Positions 7,734 to 15,488 of a DNA stretch of 53,711 bases are shown here, piece by piece (position 1 is the stretch's first letter; every line of letters begins with the position of its first letter). A program made the translations under genes and the position numbers. Origin of the DNA: Moraxellaceae bacterium. Lineage in GTDB: Bacteria; Pseudomonadota; Gammaproteobacteria; Pseudomonadales; Moraxellaceae. Under the pieces are notes generated by a model. The model did not search any database. It was given only the letters and a program-made list of their open reading frames with translations, and was not told where the DNA came from. The stretch covers positions 1-53,711 of the forward strand of contig SECL01000022.1 of assembly GCA_004173455.1 (NCBI GenBank), in the 5' to 3' direction.

Positions 7734-10700
7734 CTATCCCATGACTTCAATCCGGCTTGCACCAGAACCTTGCGGAATCACCTGAATCTTGACCGGAATA
7801 CGCTCATGCATGTCTTGAATATGGGAAATCAGCACGACTTTGCGGCCTTGACTTTGCAAACGATCTAACGCGTCCATCACCACATGCAGCGCGCTTTGAT
7901 CCAGCGTGCCAAAACCTTCATCAATAAATAACGATTCCAGTTTGGTATTGCCCGAGGCCATATTGGCAATGCCCAAAGCCAGCGCCAGTGAAACCAGAAA
8001 ACTTTCCCCCCCAGACAGCGAGAGCACCGGCCGCACTTCATCATTCATATAATGATCGACAATAGTCAAGCCTAGCGAATCTTCAATACAGCGCAGGGAA
8101 TAGCGCGGGGTAAGCGCAGCAAGCTGCTGGTTGGCCAGTTCCACCAGCATGTGTAGATGAAATTGCTGGGCCAGTTTTTTAAAGGTAGCACCCTTGGCAT
8201 CACCAATGAGGCTTGAAATCTTGTCCCAACGGTGATGTTCAGCCTTGGCTTTAGTCAGCTCAGCCTGATACTGAACGGCTTGCTGTTGCTGCTGTTCATC
8301 CTGCAATTTTTTTAATTTGAGCGCTGTATATTGCGCATCCAGTTGTTGCAGGGTTTGAATACTTTCCAGCGTGTGATGTTGCAAGTCCGACAAGCTGTGT
8401 AGCGGCTGATTGCTCAAATGCTGCTGCCATTGTTGGTCATAAACACTCAAGGTGTTTTGAACCTGTTGCAGTTGCTGTTGTAGGCGCTGGCATTGTTGTT
8501 GAAGTTGCTGTTTGTGCAAATAATCACAGTGCAACAGTTTTTCAATCACAGGTTGCGTAAGTTCAGGATGTTGTTGTTGCCACTCCACAATCTGTTGCTG
8601 CACGTGTTGCAAGGCATGCTGGTTCTTGTGCCAATCCTGTTGGGTATGTTGCTGCTGTTGCTGTAGTTTTAGGTATTGCTTTTCAGAGTCTTGGCGGTGC
8701 TGATCGGCTGTATTAAGTTGCTGCTGCTGTTGCTCAAGCTGCTGTTGTAATTGCTGTTGCCAATCTGTGGTTGAAGCCACTTTAAAAGGTGCTGCATCTT
8801 GTACAAAGATAGCGTTTAACTGCTGTTGAATATGCTGCTGGCTTGCTTGCTGTGCTTCGATTTGTTGTTTTAATTCAGCCTGTTGTGCCTGCTGATGTTG
8901 AACACTGGATTGTAATTGCAATAATTGTTGCTGCTGTTGGTGCGACTGCTTTTCCAGCACTTTGAGTTGTTCATGGGCTGTACAGCGTAACTGAATATGC
9001 TGTACCCACTGGCTAGCAGCATCCTTGCAGTTATGTTCCCATTGTTCAAGTAAGGGCGGCGTAAGACCTGCAATAGTTTGCTGCTCGAGGGCTAACAGTT
9101 CCTGCTGTTTTTCCAATAATTTCTGGCTTTGTTCGTGTTGTTTTTCTAGTTGCTGCCATTGTTTAAGCTGTGTTTGCTGCTGCTGGCATTGTTGTTCCAG
9201 CAAGGTTCGGCTGCAGTCCAGTTTATCCTGAATGTCTTTAAGCAACTGCTGGGCAAATTCCAGTTCTGGCTGTTGTGCCAATCGCTCATAAAACTTACTG
9301 CTGATCGCATGGATTTTATCCAGAACTGCCTGTCGTTCATCCAGCGCTTGTTTTTGCCGGTGACTAAGCTGGTCAAGGCTGGTTTGCAAGCGGGTGACTT
9401 GCTGTTGTAACAATGCCTCTTGCTGGCGCGCTTGTTGTAAGGTCAGTTCAGCCTGTTGCTGCTGCTCGTCCAGTTGCTGGTTGAGTGCATTCAGCAGGTT
9501 TTGCGGATCATAAAACGGATGCTCGGTACTGCCGCAAACCATGCAGGGATGTTCTGGCTTTAGTTGCTGGCGCAAATCCTGCACACTTTGCGCGGTAAAT
9601 AGACGTTGTTCATGCAGCAATTGCTGGGTGGTTTTGAGTTGCTGTTCAGCATGTTGAGTATTTTGACTGGCATGCTGTGCGTCAGTTTGCAAAGGGATGA
9701 GCTGTTGTTGCTCTTTGCTTTGTTGTTGCTGCATGGCCACAATGTGCTGTTCTATGCTGAGCCACGATTTAAGCTGGTCACCAATGCGCTCACAAGCTGC
9801 CTGATGCTTGTGCTGTTTGTCCAGTTGTTGCTGGGTGTCGTGCCATTGCTGTTCAAATTGCTCAAGGCTGCCATGCTGGGTGGTCAAACTGGCTAATTGC
9901 TGGCCAATGTCATGCACCTGTTGCTGTTGGCTAGCAATATCCGGCTTAACAATATCAGCTTGCTGCTGCGCTAACATTTCACGCAGTTGCGCTGCCTTTT
10001 GAATTGTCAAAATGGCCGCTTGCGGTTCGGCATCAAAGCAGGCAAATTCCTGAGTCTGTTGCAACACGGCCAGTTGCTCGGATTGTTGGCTTTGCACACT
10101 TGCGACCTGCTGCGTCAGACTGGTTTGTTGCGCCAGTTGCGGGGCAATCCCTGCGCTGAGGTGCTCCAGTTTATCCTGTTGCTGCCGGATTTGATCATGC
10201 AGGCTAGCCAGCTGGTGTTCACAGTGCTGGGCGGTTTGTAGCTGTGGTTTTAGGCTTTGCTGCTGCTGGTGCAAATTGTTTTGTGCATCCAGTTGTTGCT
10301 GGTATTGTTGCTGGTGCTGGCTTAATTGCTGCTCAAGAATAGTCGCTTGATGTGCAGAGGTTTGTTGAATGTTGAGCAATTCAGCCTGTTGTTGTTCAAG
10401 CTGTTGGGTTTGTACAAAACTGGCACGCACTGGTTCAAACTGTTCAAGCTGCTGCAACAATTCCATCTGTGGTTGAAAGTCATTGAATTGCTGCTGGGCA
10501 GTAGTAAGCAGGTCTTGTTGCTGGGCAATCTGCTGCTGGATTTGTTGTTGCTGACTGTACCACTCCAGTTGTTTTTCAAATTGCTGCTGCTGCTGTTGTT
10601 GTTCAATGAGTTGTTGCTGGGCAGCTTGTAATTGTTGCTGCAAAACTTGTCGTTCGTCCTCACTTAATGGCAGCTGGTCGCCCATTTTCTTTTCAAGCGC

Positions 10701-11345
10701 GTCTACGGTTTCACGCGCCTGCTTGGTTGCTGCAAACGAAGCCATGCCAATGCGGGAGTAAATGTCCGAGTTGGTGAGATACTCCAGTAGGTCAGCCCGT
10801 TCATTGTCCTTGGCTTTTAAAAACGCGGTAACTTCCGACTGAGCTAGCAACACGGCACGGGTAAACTGGCTAAAGGTCAGACCCAGCAATTGAGTTATTT
10901 TTTCATTACATTCTTTAGTGCGCTCAGAAATAAGCTGGTCATCACTAATACAGCGCAAGGCACGTTGTACCGGCTGAATACGGCCATCAGCTTTTAGGCG
11001 GGCGCGTTTGACTTCCCAGCGTGCCAGATAATGCTTGCTATCCTGCGCTATAAATTCCACTTCGGCAAAACCCTGCGCACAGCCACGCCGCAGGATATTC
11101 ACGGTAGAGTTGATCTGAACCTCATCACCGCTAGTGTCTGCCAGCTTACCTTCGGCTTTTTGCAAGCGGGGAATCTGGTCAAACAGTGCCAGACAAATGG
11201 CATCCAGCAGGGTGGTTTTGCCTGCACCAGTAATGCCGGTAATGGCAATCAATCCGGCATTTTTTAACGGTTCCTGCTCAAAATTGATAACATGATCGCC
11301 CGCAATCGACGCCAGATTGCCCAGCCGTAAAGTTAAAATTTTCAT
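7734..11345 (-). CDS. sbcC: Exonuclease SbcCD, ATPase subunit SbcC, extremely glutamine-rich
   Basis: SbcC is the SMC-like ATPase of the SbcCD nuclease, which opens DNA hairpins and processes ends. The 1203-residue protein has Walker A GITGAGKTT near residue 36, a zinc-hook CMVC near residue 600 (mid-chain, as expected), the signature LSLSGGESFLVSLALALG and Walker B LFIDEGFGTLD near the C-terminus. Between them lie two long coiled-coil arms built largely of glutamine, with runs of up to eight Q encoded by mixed CAG/CAA. It begins 10 bases after the sbcD stop, so the two form an operon. The start MKILTLRLGNLASI is typical of the family. Confidence 0.95.
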   Translation of the reverse strand: MKILTLRLGNLASIAGDHVINFEQEPLKNAGLIAITGITGAGKTTLLDAICLALFDQIPRLQKAEGKLADTSGDEVQINSTVNILRRGCAQGFAEVEFIAQDSKHYLARWEVKRARLKADGRIQPVQRALRCISDDQLISERTKECNEKITQLLGLTFSQFTRAVLLAQSEVTAFLKAKDNERADLLEYLTNSDIYSRIGMASFAATKQARETVDALEKKMGDQLPLSEDERQVLQQQLQAAQQQLIEQQQQQQQFEKQLEWYSQQQQIQQQIAQQQDLLTTAQQQFNDFQPQMELLQQLEQFEPVRASFVQTQQLEQQQAELLNIQQTSAHQATILEQQLSQHQQQYQQQLDAQNNLHQQQQSLKPQLQTAQHCEHQLASLHDQIRQQQDKLEHLSAGIAPQLAQQTSLTQQVASVQSQQSEQLAVLQQTQEFACFDAEPQAAILTIQKAAQLREMLAQQQADIVKPDIASQQQQVHDIGQQLASLTTQHGSLEQFEQQWHDTQQQLDKQHKHQAACERIGDQLKSWLSIEQHIVAMQQQQSKEQQQLIPLQTDAQHASQNTQHAEQQLKTTQQLLHEQRLFTAQSVQDLRQQLKPEHPCMVCGSTEHPFYDPQNLLNALNQQLDEQQQQAELTLQQARQQEALLQQQVTRLQTSLDQLSHRQKQALDERQAVLDKIHAISSKFYERLAQQPELEFAQQLLKDIQDKLDCSRTLLEQQCQQQQTQLKQWQQLEKQHEQSQKLLEKQQELLALEQQTIAGLTPPLLEQWEHNCKDAASQWVQHIQLRCTAHEQLKVLEKQSHQQQQQLLQLQSSVQHQQAQQAELKQQIEAQQASQQHIQQQLNAIFVQDAAPFKVASTTDWQQQLQQQLEQQQQQLNTADQHRQDSEKQYLKLQQQQQHTQQDWHKNQHALQHVQQQIVEWQQQHPELTQPVIEKLLHCDYLHKQQLQQQCQRLQQQLQQVQNTLSVYDQQWQQHLSNQPLHSLSDLQHHTLESIQTLQQLDAQYTALKLKKLQDEQQQQQAVQYQAELTKAKAEHHRWDKISSLIGDAKGATFKKLAQQFHLHMLVELANQQLAALTPRYSLRCIEDSLGLTIVDHYMNDEVRPVLSLSGGESFLVSLALALGIANMASGNTKLESLFIDEGFGTLDQSALHVVMDALDRLQSQGRKVVLISHIQDMHERIPVKIQVIPQGSGASRIEVMG

Positions 11346-11355
11346 AAATAACAGG

Positions 11356-12747
11356 TCATATGGTATCGGGTGGCAGTATGGTTTTGACAGATTGAAACTG
11401 ATCTTGCAGGGCTGGTTCTTTAATAGCTTGTTCTTTACTAGCTTGGTTGTTAATCGGTTGGCCGTTAATAGCTTGGTTTTTAGAGGAGTGATTGTTTATA
11501 GAGGGAACATTTTCCTGATCATCCAGATGTTCAGCCTGCATCGACAATTGCTCAAAGTCCTTTAGTACTTTGGCATCTTCCACAAAACCCAGTTTTTGCC
11601 ACAATTGCTGGAACAGTTCTGTCGGCGTTGGTGGTGCGACCGGCATTGCCGCAGTAGCAGTATCCGAGGTGGTTAGCTGGGCTTGCGGTTTGGCCATCCG
11701 GCTAAGACGCACCAAGCGGTAATTATCCTGCGGTAAGGCAGCTTCAATTTGCTGTCTAAAATCCGGTGGTGGCGGTGTATCACTATAGTATTCAATATCG
11801 ACAAAAGCCTGTTGTGCCAAAGGCAAGGGATTACTGGCTTCCAGCGTTCTGGTTTTTTGCAGCACGTCATCCAGCGTGCCTTTAATTTTAAACAACGGCA
11901 CACGACGTGGCACCAGCAAGGGCTGGATTACGGCGGGAGTACGGGGCCGCAGTTGAACTTTGACAATCTGATGCTTGTAGTTGACCTCACTAAACGACAG
12001 CGGAATGGGCGAGCCACTATAGCGAATATGATCGTGTTCAATGCGCTGGGGTTTGTGCAAATGCCCCAGTGCTACATACTGAATGTCTTCATGGAACAGC
12101 TGGGTAGAGAGCGCTTCAGCATTGCCCACCACAATGGGACGTTCCGAATCGGAGCTGCTGCCACCCTGCATATGCGCATGGGTCATTAGCACCAATGACT
12201 GATCCTTGGTTTTACGACGACGGGCTTCATCAATCAGTTGCTGGTACAAGGCTTCGGTGGCTTGTGCAGTCTGCTGGTAATCCTGTCCGTTGCCAGTAAT
12301 CTCAGCCGGACGCAAGTAGGGCAGGGCAATGCACCACGCACAAATCTCGCCTTTGGCATTGTGGATCGGGCGCAATAGCTTGTCAAAATTTAGGGTATTG
12401 TCATCCTGCCATTCAATCAGCCCGATCACATGCGTATTGTATTTGGTGAGCAGTGGTTCGACCTGTTCCAGCCGGTGACCCGAATCATGGTTGCCGGCAA
12501 TCATGAGAATCTGCAAATGGCTGACCTGCGCCTGCGCCTGTGCAATAAAGCGGTTTAGTTGTTTAAGTGCGGCTGTGGAAGGGTTGACCACATCAAAAAT
12601 ATCGCCAGCAATCAGCAACGCATCCGGCTGGTGCTCACGCAGTTGTTCCAGCAGCCAGTTTAAAAAACAGTCATGCTCGTAATGCCGGGAATGATTATAA
12701 AAAAACTGTCCCAGATGCCAGTCAGAGGTGTGAAAAAAATGCAGCAT
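11356..12747 (-). CDS. sbcD: Exonuclease SbcCD, nuclease subunit SbcD
   Basis: A Mre11-type metallophosphoesterase that forms the nuclease half of SbcCD. All phosphoesterase motifs are visible in order: HTSDWHLGQ, LLIAGDIFDVVNP, MIAGNHDSG, LVLMTHAHMQGG and ALGHLHKPQ. At 463 residues it is longer than many SbcD proteins. The extra length is a C-terminal tail after about residue 400 made of short repeats around QAI/QPI/QAS (N-N-H-S-S-K-N-Q-A-I, then N-N-Q-A-S-K-E-Q-A-I), probably disordered. It is the first gene of the sbcD-sbcC operon. Confidence 0.95.
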   Translation of the reverse strand: MLHFFHTSDWHLGQFFYNHSRHYEHDCFLNWLLEQLREHQPDALLIAGDIFDVVNPSTAALKQLNRFIAQAQAQVSHLQILMIAGNHDSGHRLEQVEPLLTKYNTHVIGLIEWQDDNTLNFDKLLRPIHNAKGEICAWCIALPYLRPAEITGNGQDYQQTAQATEALYQQLIDEARRRKTKDQSLVLMTHAHMQGGSSSDSERPIVVGNAEALSTQLFHEDIQYVALGHLHKPQRIEHDHIRYSGSPIPLSFSEVNYKHQIVKVQLRPRTPAVIQPLLVPRRVPLFKIKGTLDDVLQKTRTLEASNPLPLAQQAFVDIEYYSDTPPPPDFRQQIEAALPQDNYRLVRLSRMAKPQAQLTTSDTATAAMPVAPPTPTELFQQLWQKLGFVEDAKVLKDFEQLSMQAEHLDDQENVPSINNHSSKNQAINGQPINNQASKEQAIKEPALQDQFQSVKTILPPDTI

Positions 12748-13074
12748 ATTGCTTGGTTCACATCAGCAGGGTGATCTGGTTTTAAGGCTAACAGATTTTG
12801 CTAAAACAGGGCTACGGCAAAACGTAGAATTTTCCCAATTGCGTATTGTTAAGAGCAAGAATTTTTAATAGCAGTAATTTTGCTTAAGTCTATGCAATAG
12901 AAATTTCATAGCACGCGTTTATATCTTGAGAATCTAGTTTGGCAATGCACAAAGCACAGATAAATTTCAGGCCATGCGCATCAATATACGCATGGTCTGA
13001 AATAATCTAAACTTTAATTAAAAAATCAGATTAAAAAATTCAAATAAAAAGCTTAAGTGAAAATTTTAAAGCCA
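12748..13074. other. Intergenic region upstream of sbcD
   Basis: No coding sequence recognised. It should hold the sbcD promoter near 12750-12850 and the terminator hairpin of the following minus-strand gene at 12964-13003. The remainder is AT-rich without evident repeats. Confidence 0.5.
12964..13003 (-). terminator. Long hairpin downstream of the secreted-protein gene
   Basis: ATTTCAGGCCATGCG and CGCATGGTCTGAAAT form a 15-bp stem with one G-T mismatch around a 10-base loop, about 70 bases past the stop of the gene at 13075. On the minus strand the stem runs into AAATTTATCTG, a modest T tract, so it probably terminates that transcript. Confidence 0.5.
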
Positions 13075-13491
13075 TTACTGACCCATCATCGTGGCACCGC
13101 CATTCATGCCACCTGTGCTGGACATATCACCGGACATATTGCCACTTGGGCCGATATTTTTAAACGCCAGCGCGCATTTGCCAGCCATTTGCTTGCCATT
13201 AATAGTTGCCATTGCTGATGAGTTGGCTTGACCACTGCACGCTTGATCGGCTTCCATCGGGTCAATATCACGCACATTACGGGCGTTTGGAACGTAACGA
13301 TATTCACAGGTGCCGTTAAACGTTACTCCATTCATAGCCATTGATACAGGCGCGCCCTGTGACTTGCTACGGCAGACTTGCTGAAGTTTGGCAGGATTAT
13401 ACTGAAAAGCTTCACCCATCGGCGCTGCCTGTGCACTGGTCACTGCAACACTGCCCAACATCGCAATTCCAACAAGTACTGGTAGTTTCAT
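13075..13491 (-). CDS. Small secreted protein of unknown function
   Basis: A 138-residue exported protein. The signal peptide MKLPVLVGIAMLGSVAVTSA-QA is followed by a predicted cleavage site before APMGEA. The mature part has four cysteines that could form two disulfides, and each pair sits in a similar context (V-C-R-S-K-S-Q-G-A with a later G-T-C-E-Y, and A-C-S-G-Q-A-N with G-K-C-A-L), suggesting an internal duplication. It ends in a Gly/Met/Ser-rich tail. AGAGG lies in a good position before the ATG. No family was recognised. Confidence 0.75.
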   Translation of the reverse strand: MKLPVLVGIAMLGSVAVTSAQAAPMGEAFQYNPAKLQQVCRSKSQGAPVSMAMNGVTFNGTCEYRYVPNARNVRDIDPMEADQACSGQANSSAMATINGKQMAGKCALAFKNIGPSGNMSGDMSSTGGMNGGATMMGQ

Positions 13492-13657
13492 GGTGTCTTA
13501 CCTCTGTTATTAATATGGTGTAACCAGCCTAAGCGCATAAAAAATGATCTTCAAGGCATTAAAGTGTTAAAAAAGTAAACTAATCACCTGAAATGATTGT
13601 AATTTGTGAGTTTGTGAAAAGTTATATATCTAGGCGCATCAGGTGCTATGCCAATGC

Positions 13658-13690
13658 AAAAAAGCGAAGCCATGATAGCTTCGCTTTTTT
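13658..13690 (-). terminator. Rho-independent terminator
   Basis: AAAAAAGCGAAGC and GCTTCGCTTTTTT form a perfect 13-bp stem with a 7-base loop, 47 bases downstream of the minus-strand gene ending at 13738. It has a T run on both strands and could work in both directions. Confidence 0.85.
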
Positions 13691-13737
13691 AATCCCTAGT
13701 CTTAAAACCGGATTAATTGCACTGAATGAATACGTGA

Positions 13738-14742
13738 TTAATGCGTGCGAGTTGTGGTCACACGGGTGGTTTCTACAGTACGAATCGCCATACGGCCACC
13801 AATGGCAGCAGCAATTGCACCGAGTAAGGAAGCAATAAATGCCCACAGTGCCGCTTTGGCAGCAACTTCGGCAGCCTGTTCAGCCGCTTGACGTGCTTTG
13901 GCCTCAGCCACTTTGAGCTGCTGACGTGCAGTTTGATAAGTACCAATCCAGCCATCAACAGTACGCTCTGCTTCAGCCTGAGTTTGGCCACGCGCTACCA
14001 GTACATTCACCATGGCATCACGATCAACAGCCTGAACAGTATCCTGACCTTCACGGAACAGGTTGCTCATCAGTTGGTCAACATTAGCATTTTGCTGGGC
14101 TGGGGCAGTATTGGCATTGGCTTGCGCAGTAGCCGCGGTGCTATCTGCTGCATTTTCAGCTTTTGCTTTTAGGTTTTCAGGCTGTAATTCTGGTTTGCCA
14201 GTCTGGCGCAGCAGTGTTTCTGCTTGCTGGCGAATATTGTCCAGATTAAAGCCATTTTTGCGCATTGCATCATTGCCTGAATCATCACCGGACGCAGCAG
14301 CCGTCACAGCAGCAGTCGTACCCAGCGCCAGACCATGACCAATCATGGTGCCAACACCTGTCACCACACGACCCATAGCAGTGGTAATAAGCAGGGTAGA
14401 CAGTGCCCACACCATGGCACCATGCAAGATACCATCAGTACGCGTACCATTGGCCAGACGACCACTAATCCAGCCACCAATAAATAGCGCAATAATTGAA
14501 GTAATGGTCCACCAGATCAGGCCACCGGTTGCAATGCCGTCCATTGGATTTGCTTCACTGGCTGGGTTGATCGTCGCCATGCCGATCGCACTGCCCAATA
14601 ACATGAGCAATACCTGAACCGCAAGCGCCACTACCGTACCTGCAAAAATGGCACCCCAAGAAACACGGTTGTACCATAGTGGCATGTCACTGACCGTTGC
14701 ACGGTCGTGATGAACATCGGTCTGTTGATTTGGAGTATCCAT
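13738..14742 (-). CDS. Multi-spanning inner-membrane protein, conserved hypothetical
   Basis: A 334-residue membrane protein. The start is followed by a conserved-looking segment (YNRVSWGAIFAGTVVALAV) and three to four N-terminal helices, including G-L-I-W-W-T-I-T-S-I-I-A-L-F-I-G-G-W, which recurs in uncharacterised proteobacterial membrane proteins. The middle third (about 150-290) is Ala/Gln/Lys rich, hydrophilic and probably helical, and a final glycine-rich membrane helix (AFIASLLGAIAAAIGG) precedes a short Arg/Thr tail. It seems to be transcribed alone. Function unknown; a role in envelope stress or membrane organisation would be a guess. Confidence 0.75.
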   Translation of the reverse strand: MDTPNQQTDVHHDRATVSDMPLWYNRVSWGAIFAGTVVALAVQVLLMLLGSAIGMATINPASEANPMDGIATGGLIWWTITSIIALFIGGWISGRLANGTRTDGILHGAMVWALSTLLITTAMGRVVTGVGTMIGHGLALGTTAAVTAAASGDDSGNDAMRKNGFNLDNIRQQAETLLRQTGKPELQPENLKAKAENAADSTAATAQANANTAPAQQNANVDQLMSNLFREGQDTVQAVDRDAMVNVLVARGQTQAEAERTVDGWIGTYQTARQQLKVAEAKARQAAEQAAEVAAKAALWAFIASLLGAIAAAIGGRMAIRTVETTRVTTTRTH

Positions 14743-15160
14743 AAGTCATCATCCATCGGTCGATTAAATTAAGAAAGTAAAATTAATTTAACGCATTGAA
14801 TTACGACAACAATGTTTTAGTTTTGGGGCGAAATGTTAAGTAAATGTTTCAAGATTGAATGCTGTAACATAGATTTACCTGATACAGGCACTGTATTACG
14901 GTATGCAATAGTTTAGTTAAACCACGTTAACCAATGCGAATCGCTATAAGGGCTTTTTAGAGGTCATAAAACTTATTGATACAATCTTTCAAATTCATTT
15001 AATAAACACATGTATAGATCGTTAGTGTAAGGATTAATAGAAAATGAGCATTAAAAAATTAGGAGTAAAATATAGGAAAAATGGAGCGGTAAAAAATAAT
15101 TTTGATTTTTTAGGGTAATTTTTTGGACTAGCCTGTTAAAGTAAACAAAGATAAAAATAA
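14743..15160. other. AT-rich intergenic region before the structured RNA candidate
   Basis: About 420 bases with no recognisable gene other than the possible 24-codon ORF at 15044-15118. It should contain the promoter of the minus-strand membrane protein near 14743-14850. No repeat stands out. Confidence 0.4.
15044..15118 (+). CDS. Possible 24-residue basic peptide
   Basis: ATG at 15044 opens a short frame (MSIKKLGVKYRKNG, then AVKNNFDFLG) ending at TAA 15116-15118. AAGGA lies 10 bases upstream. The peptide is basic and matches nothing known to me. Such ORFs occur by chance in AT-rich DNA. Confidence 0.2.
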   Translation: MSIKKLGVKYRKNGAVKNNFDFLG

Positions 15161-15321
15161 CGGCTGACCCTGCTTGCGCATGTGAGAGTTTCAGGTCAGC
15201 CGCCAAGATTTGCTGCCCATTCCAGAAGAATGGATGCCACAACAAATAACATAGCTCTTTATCAGGATGCCATCGCTGACAAAGAGCAGAACCAGTCGAT
15301 ATATAGTGATTCCTCTATATA
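15161..15321 (-). ncRNA. Candidate structured small RNA with four consecutive hairpins
   Basis: Four inverted repeats follow one another: CGGCTGACC/GGTCAGCCG (15161-15169 and 15194-15202), CCATTC/GAATGG (15217-15233) enclosed by ATTTG/CAAAT, GCTCTTT/AAAGAGC (15254-15260 and 15281-15287), and TATATAG/CTATATA (15300-15321). Read on the minus strand, the last and strongest stem runs straight into TTATTTTTATC, as an intrinsic terminator would. This suggests a transcript of about 160 bases. No known RNA family (6S, SRP, tmRNA, RNase P) was recognised, and no clear minus-strand promoter was found. Strand is inferred from the T tract. Confidence 0.35.
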
Positions 15322-15342
15322 ACGTCATAAGCGAATAAAGGG

Positions 15343-15371
15343 TTGACAGTATTTTTAAAAAATAAAAATAT
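15343..15371 (+). promoter_or_regulatory. Possible dsbD promoter
   Basis: A perfect TTGACA lies at 15343-15348. At 17 bases' spacing the -10 position reads AAATAT within an A/T tract, which is weak. It is the best promoter candidate ahead of dsbD. Confidence 0.3.
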
Positions 15372-15488
15372 TTTTGAATCAACACAACCTATTAACAAAA
15401 TACGGAAATATTCTTTGCTGGAAAACCATCATTGTTTTTTATACTGGCAGACTGTTATAAAACAATGAAGATGCAGGATGTTGGTTTA

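Noticed and set aside
8280-10640. Dense short repeats resembling a repeat array
   Set aside because: They are trinucleotide codon repeats in sbcC without spacers; no CRISPR structure is present.
8870-10663. Several frames of 60-113 codons on both strands within sbcC
   Set aside because: They are shadows of the CAG/CAA-rich coding sequence and consist of Leu/Cys or Asn/Ser runs.
15051-15385. Two overlapping minus-strand open frames of 64 codons each
   Set aside because: They cross the hairpin-rich region, have no ribosome-binding site and show no recognisable protein features; RNA structure explains the region better.
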